A stretch of 64,000 nt of DNA from Oceanobacillus neutriphilus (GTDB lineage Bacteria; Bacillota; Bacilli; Bacillales; Amphibacillaceae). Made by a program: the position numbers and the translations under genes. The DNA is taken from positions 124,001 through 188,000 of the forward strand of contig NZ_BMLW01000005.1 of assembly GCF_014645515.1 (NCBI RefSeq). Direction: 5' to 3'. Position 1 is the first letter of the stretch, and the number at the start of each line of letters is the position of its first letter. The notes below the pieces were generated by a model. It was given only the letters and a program-made list of their open reading frames with translations, did no database searches and was not told the DNA's origin. This document shows, in pieces, positions 60,348-64,000 of this stretch.

Positions 60348-61121
60348 TTACACCCTCATTCGAAATTGCTCCAATAAATTATTTTTCAGCTTCATGACTT
60401 CTTTTTTATCTGAATCCTGTTGCCTTCTTGGACGTTCCAATGGTACTTCGATCTCTTTTAATGTTGTAAAAGGCGTATCTGTAATGACAAAAATGCGATC
60501 AGACAAAAATAATGCTTCTGAAATATCGTGTGTGATAAATAGAATAGTAGATTGCTGCTCTTCCCATTGTTCTAATAGCCATTCCTGCATAAATAACCTG
60601 GTCATTGCATCCAGAGCTGAAAAAGGTTCATCCAGCAATAATACGTTAGAACCCGATAAAGTGGCTCTTAGAAAGGAAACGCGCTGGCGCATCCCGCCGG
60701 ATAATTCATGCGGATATTTATCCTCATATCCTTTTAAACCAAATGCCTCCAGTAAATCGGGAACAGCCCTTCTGCCAAGACGACTTTCTTTGTGCAGCTC
60801 TAACGGAAGAGCAGCATTTTGTTGAACTGTCCGCCACGGCATCAGTAAATCCTGTTGCGGCATATACCCAACTTTTCCTGAACGGTCTGTTACTCGTTTT
60901 TCATTTAAATAGATAGATCCGCCAGTCTGTTCCTCCAGCCCGACAATAAGACGGAAGATGGTTGATTTTCCTGAGCCACTTGCACCGATAATGCTTACAA
61001 ATTCACCATCTGCAACCGAGAGATTCATATTTTTTAAAATAGGAATTCCCCCTGCATCATTTTTATAATGGAAATCGACATTTTTAAATTGAAGTGCTAA
61101 TTTTTGATTTTGTTCTCTCAT
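60348..61121 (-). CDS. thiamin-precursor ABC importer, ATPase (ThiZ-like)
   Basis: 257 residues of the nitrate/sulfonate/taurine-type ATPase group. Walker A IGASGSGKSTIFRL (about 42-55), signature ELSGGMRQRVSFLRA, Walker B VLLLDEPFSALD, switch LFITHDISEA. First gene after the tandem TPP riboswitches. GAGGG is 12 bp before the ATG, slightly long spacing. Confidence 0.88.
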   Translation of the reverse strand: MREQNQKLALQFKNVDFHYKNDAGGIPILKNMNLSVADGEFVSIIGASGSGKSTIFRLIVGLEEQTGGSIYLNEKRVTDRSGKVGYMPQQDLLMPWRTVQQNAALPLELHKESRLGRRAVPDLLEAFGLKGYEDKYPHELSGGMRQRVSFLRATLSGSNVLLLDEPFSALDAMTRLFMQEWLLEQWEEQQSTILFITHDISEALFLSDRIFVITDTPFTTLKEIEVPLERPRRQQDSDKKEVMKLKNNLLEQFRMRV

Positions 61122-61210
61122 TCTTCGTTTTCACCCTCTTTTGATAAAAATGTATTATCATGTTCTGGCAGCACTCGTTAATAGATTGAATACGCAAGCC
61201 TCCTTCCAAT

Positions 61211-61240
61211 AAAAATACCCCGGACACGAAGCCCAGGGTA
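61211..61240 (-). terminator. terminator of proximal TPP riboswitch
   Basis: On the minus strand TACCCTGGG pairs with CCGGGGTA (one bulge) and TTTTTATT follows. It lies 33 bp after the aptamer at 61273 and before the ATPase gene: the expression platform of that riboswitch. Confidence 0.85.
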
Positions 61241-61272
61241 CACACATTTCCTTATGATAGAAATTACTTTGC

Positions 61273-61366
61273 ATGTTCCCTACGCTGGTCTCAACCAGAT
61301 CAGGTTCTAAGGGTCTGTATCTTACGGATATTATCTCAACCAGCAACACTGGTCCCCCTACACTCT
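61273..61366 (-). promoter_or_regulatory. TPP riboswitch, gene-proximal copy
   Basis: THI-box elements in order on the minus strand: GGGGGACC, TTGCTGGTTGAGA, ACCCTT, GAACCTGATCTGG, ACCAGCGTAGGGAA. Binds thiamin pyrophosphate and favours the downstream terminator, shutting off the importer. Confidence 0.93.
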
Positions 61367-61410
61367 CATTAAATTGTATCTCTTACTGTTTGAATCTATT
61401 GTAAGAGCAT

Positions 61411-61445
61411 TAAAAAAACCCACTCAACAAATATGGATGAATGGG
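61411..61445 (-). terminator. terminator of distal TPP riboswitch
   Basis: CCCATTCA pairs with TGAGTGGG (one G-T pair) and TTTTTTT follows on the minus strand, between the two aptamers. Each aptamer therefore has its own terminator. Confidence 0.85.
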
Positions 61446-61484
61446 AAATGAATACATAAGCCGATTATTATCTGCATATGCAAG

Positions 61485-61569
61485 TCTCACTTCCCTACGT
61501 CAGTATTAACTAAATCAGGTTCCAAGGGTCAAGTTTCCTTTCTCAGCGATAAAATCGCTCCCCTAGTGA
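61485..61569 (-). promoter_or_regulatory. TPP riboswitch, distal copy
   Basis: Second THI box on the minus strand: CTAGGGGAGCG, CGCTGAGA, ACCCTTGGAACCTGATTTAG, TAATACTGACGTAGGGAA. It lies about 40 bp upstream of the terminator at 61411 and is transcribed first. Together with the copy at 61273 it forms a tandem switch ahead of the thiamin-precursor importer. Confidence 0.92.
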
Positions 61570-61701
61570 TTATAGAAATATGAAATTTTGAATTAATAGA
61601 TTACCTGGCACTGCAAAACAAATACTTTACACTACGCTGTAAAGAAGAAGTAAATACTTAAGGCTTATTTAAGCATGAATTATTTGAAAATGCAAATCTG
61701 T

Positions 61702-63423
61702 CTATCCAATCTTCTTCATTTCTTTACTCTGTTGAAAAACTTGACAAGCGTTTGTTTCAGCTTTTGAACAAAGTGGACATTTCTTGACATTGATTAAATT
61801 CAAACCATAATCTACGGCTTCTTTTGAATCTTTGAAAATATGCTGAGCTCCTAATTTATCATATAAACCTTCAGCTTTTATCATATCTAATATCTCATTA
61901 TTCAATTCAGCAAGCAGGATTGTACCGCCTTGTTTTTTAAAATCTGTAATCAGTGAGGCAAAGTTAGCTCCTCCTGTCGTATCAATAAAGGAGACATGTT
62001 TCATTTTTAAAATAAGTACGGCTGGTTTCCGATTAATAGAATACGTAATCATTGATTGAAAACGGTCAGCAGCACCGAAAAATAATGGTCCATCAATTGT
62101 AAAAAAGACAAGCTGTGGGCATTTCGTTTCCAAGCTTTTGCTCCCATTTATTTCTTCTTTTAACTGATCAGGAACGACTTTTTCAATTCCTAATACTTCA
62201 CTCATCCGTTTCACAAAGGAGAACATAGCCAGCAGCAATCCAATTTGAACGGCAATTGCCAAGTTAACAAAAACAGTTAATAGAAAGGTTACCGCAAGTA
62301 CCAGTGAGTCACTGGATTTCAGCTTAATAATATGAGTAAATGACTTATATTCGCTCATATTTAAAGCAACACGCATTAATATAGGTGCCATACTTGCGAG
62401 TGGAATATGTGAAGCAAAAGGTGCAAGCAGGAGAATAGTAATTAATACAAATGCTCCTTGAAAAATCCCGGAGAAAGGACTCACAGCCCCACTTTTAATA
62501 TTTGTAGCTGTCCTGGCAATGGCACCTGTTGCCGGAATTCCTCCAAAAAGAGGAGTAACAAGGTTGGCAATACCTTGGCCAACAAGCTCTCTATTGGAGT
62601 TATGCTTTTTCCCGGTCATACCATCCGCCACAACTGCAGATAATAAAGACTCAATACCTCCAAGCATGGCAATTACAAAAGCAGGCTGTAAAAGTGTCAC
62701 TATTTTATTCCAGCTTAATTCAGGAAATTGGAAACTAGGCAGACTTTGTGAAATGCTGCCAAATGCAGTATGGATGGTGTCCACTTTTCCAGGGAAAAAT
62801 AAGTATGCAACAATCGATGGAACCATTAAGGCAACTAATAATATAGGTGCTCTCGGGAAAAGTTTTGGAACAAAAATAAGAATGAGAACTCCAAGTGCCG
62901 CAACGAAGATACTATATAAGTTCAGTGTTGAAAAATTTTGGATAATTTGAATGATATTTTCATGGAAATATTCTTTTTTCTCCATATTTTCCAGACCGAG
63001 AAAATTTTCAATTTGCCCGGTAAATATAATGATTGCAATCCCGGCCGTAAAACCAATTGTTACAGAACGGGGAATAAACTTGATAAGTCCTCCCAACTTA
63101 AAAACGCCCATCAATATGAGCATTATTCCAGCCATAAATCCTGCAATTAACAAATCTTCGTATCCGAATTCTAAAACAATTGCAAGCAAAATGGGTATAA
63201 AAGCTCCCGTAGGGCCGGCAATCTGGTAACGGGAACCACCGAAAAGGGCAACGAGAATCCCTGCAATAATTGTTGTATAAAGCCCATATTCGGGTTTCAC
63301 TCCAGAAGCAATCGCAAAAGCCATTCCAAGCGGTATTGCTACAATTCCTACTGTGATACCCGCAACCAAATCTCGCTTCAAATCGTTGGCGGTTAACCTA
63401 TTGAACCGATTATCTTTGAACAA
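61702..63423 (-). CDS. SulP-family anion transporter with STAS domain
   Basis: 573 residues, TTG start with AAGGAG 11 bp upstream. Sulfate-permease helices: LVAGITVGIVAIPLGMAFAI (about 19-38), GGSRYQIAGPTGAFIPILLA (about 63-82), FGGIPATGAIARTATNIKSG (about 293-312). STAS domain at about 445-545 (LKMKHVSFIDTTGGANFASL). An unusual cysteine-bearing tail CPLCSKAETNAC ends the protein and may bind metal. Imports sulfate, bicarbonate or other anions; substrate not decidable. Downstream of an orphan TPP riboswitch but separated from it by terminators. Confidence 0.87.
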   Translation of the reverse strand: MFKDNRFNRLTANDLKRDLVAGITVGIVAIPLGMAFAIASGVKPEYGLYTTIIAGILVALFGGSRYQIAGPTGAFIPILLAIVLEFGYEDLLIAGFMAGIMLILMGVFKLGGLIKFIPRSVTIGFTAGIAIIIFTGQIENFLGLENMEKKEYFHENIIQIIQNFSTLNLYSIFVAALGVLILIFVPKLFPRAPILLVALMVPSIVAYLFFPGKVDTIHTAFGSISQSLPSFQFPELSWNKIVTLLQPAFVIAMLGGIESLLSAVVADGMTGKKHNSNRELVGQGIANLVTPLFGGIPATGAIARTATNIKSGAVSPFSGIFQGAFVLITILLLAPFASHIPLASMAPILMRVALNMSEYKSFTHIIKLKSSDSLVLAVTFLLTVFVNLAIAVQIGLLLAMFSFVKRMSEVLGIEKVVPDQLKEEINGSKSLETKCPQLVFFTIDGPLFFGAADRFQSMITYSINRKPAVLILKMKHVSFIDTTGGANFASLITDFKKQGGTILLAELNNEILDMIKAEGLYDKLGAQHIFKDSKEAVDYGLNLINVKKCPLCSKAETNACQVFQQSKEMKKIG

Positions 63424-63481
63424 TCTAAGTTCAGCTCCTTTTTATACTGTTTTCATCATAAGGCATGTTACTATAATAAGA

Positions 63482-63507
63482 ATAAAAACCTTTCCAATTC
63501 AGGAAAG
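63482..63507 (-). terminator. terminator after 17-codon frame
   Basis: CTTTCC and GGAAAG (complement of 63490-63507) around TGAATT, then TTTTTATT on the minus strand. It closes the short riboswitch-controlled unit before the SulP gene. Confidence 0.75.
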
Positions 63508-63536
63508 AGTTTATTATTTTGCACGGTAAAAAGCCC

Positions 63537-63590
63537 TCATTGCTCCCAACTTTCCTTTGTTACAATTCGCATTTCACCAGTAAAATTCAT
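63537..63590 (-). CDS. 17-codon frame behind TPP riboswitch
   Basis: ATG at 63590 with AAGGAGG upstream, reading MNFTGEMRIVTKESWEQ then TGA. It is the only frame between the third TPP riboswitch and its distal terminator. Either the 5' remnant of a lost thiamin gene or a real leader peptide. I do not recognise the sequence. Confidence 0.4.
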   Translation of the reverse strand: MNFTGEMRIVTKESWEQ

Positions 63591-63634
63591 AAAAAAATCC
63601 TCCTTCAATCTTTTTCTAAAGACTCATAGAAGGA
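63591..63634 (-). terminator. expression platform of orphan TPP riboswitch
   Basis: On the minus strand TCCTTC pairs with GAAGGA, extended by AGTCTTT/AAAGATT; TTTTTTT follows and ATG comes directly after. The 3' arm contains the AAGGAGG binding site, so the hairpin could stop transcription and also hide the ribosome site. Confidence 0.75.
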
Positions 63635-63690
63635 AATGTCCGCATACTAAAACATACACGCATAAAAACAGCGCATCGTTTATTTGCTTA

Positions 63691-63778
63691 TTCTACTTCC
63701 CTCCGCCGGTCCTAACCAGATCAGGTTCTAAGGGTGCTAAATATACATTTATCTCAGCCGTTGCGGCGCCCCCAGTAG
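63691..63778 (-). promoter_or_regulatory. TPP riboswitch, third copy
   Basis: Minus-strand THI-box elements: CTACTGGGGGCGCC, GGCTGAGA, ACCCTTAGAACCTGATCTGG, GGACCGGCGGAGGGAAGTAG. All conserved blocks for TPP binding are present. Its downstream unit encodes only 17 codons. Confidence 0.93.
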
Positions 63779-63846
63779 AAAATTTTGATTTATTCAATTG
63801 ACTCTTATGCTAGCAGAACAAATTTTTTAGTCAAGCCTTTGGGCCA

Positions 63847-64000
63847 TTACCATACCTGTCCGGGTTTTACTAGTCGTTCCATCGTACCGAGCGTTCTCGT
63901 GGTAGCTTTGCCTCCTGTATTTTTTTCTATTTCAGCAGTCGGATTACCTGGGCTGCTCTTTGGCTTGCGGGTAATTCCTAGCGCTGTAGCAGATATAATT
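63847..64000 (-). CDS. unknown protein, C-terminal end only
   Basis: The minus strand is open from the window edge to a TAA at 63847-63849, about 50 codons. It reads ATALGITRKPKSSPGNPTAE, IEKNTGGKATTRTLGTMERL, VKPGQVW. Hydrophilic and rich in Lys and Thr. The gene starts outside the window. I cannot name the family. Confidence 0.55.
   Translation of the reverse strand, partial: IISATALGITRKPKSSPGNPTAEIEKNTGGKATTRTLGTMERLVKPGQVW

Overview
The window is a low-GC, densely coded stretch of a Firmicutes chromosome. Strong GGAGG-type ribosome binding sites, a CcpN/PDRP pair, BceRS-BceAB-type peptide-sensing genes, YumC-type ferredoxin reductase, Ku/LigD and MerR/AdhR-type regulators point to the family Bacillaceae. 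An Oceanobacillus/Virgibacillus-like organism is my best guess; nothing in the window fixes the genus.

Layout. 0-2 kb: two tRNA genes (Ser-CGA, Thr-CGT), a gene relic abutting the tRNA-Ser 3' end, and two inverted copies of an extragenic palindromic repeat. 2-4 kb: MFS exporter with divergent ArsR-type regulator. 4-8.5 kb: ccpN - PDRP (kinase/pyrophosphorylase) divergent from ppdK, a pyruvate,phosphate dikinase control unit. 8.9-14.4 kb: a complete Bce-type module (response regulator, intramembrane-sensing kinase, ATPase, FtsX-like permease) extended by a small membrane protein and a lipoprotein. 14.7-15.3 kb: a decayed zeta-like toxin/antitoxin pair. 16.3-20.1 kb: Fur-controlled ferric-siderophore ABC importer with a divergent siderophore-esterase-like hydrolase. 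21.3-22.8 kb: an IS4-family element with a twice frameshifted transposase. 22.8-25.2 kb: cupin gene and a marR - hydrolase - membrane protein operon sharing a palindrome. 25.3-28.8 kb: a scarred region with a dead IS200 element, a truncated XRE gene, two ABC ATPase genes cut off at Walker A, and a TetR gene with twin 27-bp operators. 29-38 kb: hydrolase, broken GNAT, MerR/SDR pair, MFS/LysR pair, a second DHA2 exporter, a tiny 45-residue gene and a LysE exporter. 38-41 kb: an AraC relic, then ligD and ku divergently arranged (non-homologous end joining). 41-48 kb: RidA, VOC protein, Mn/Fe superoxide dismutase, ferredoxin-NADP reductase, ferredoxin, FMN reductase, a cysteine-rich SufR-like regulator, and a RibD-C/DHFR-like reductase divergent from a MerR. 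48-52 kb: YogA-like reductase, aldo/keto reductase with divergent MerR, methyltransferase. 52-56.7 kb: an operon of dipeptide epimerase, DUF819 permease and CocE/S15-type peptidase, probably for peptide use. 57-58.4 kb: a LysM-3D wall protein without a normal start codon, a likely Fur-repressed noncoding RNA, and an IsdG-type haem oxygenase. 58.6-63.8 kb: thiamin-precursor importer (ThiYXZ-like) behind two tandem TPP riboswitches, a SulP transporter, and a third TPP riboswitch that now controls only a 17-codon frame.

Functional themes are small-molecule stress (drug exporters, reductases, MerR switches), iron (Fur sites at two loci, siderophore uptake, haem degradation), thiamin supply, and central carbon control at PEP/pyruvate. 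The most unusual signals are the Fur-controlled C-rich RNA candidate, the tandem and orphan TPP riboswitches, and the cluster of gene relics at 25-28 kb. Assignments are from reading the sequence and family knowledge only; no database search was run.
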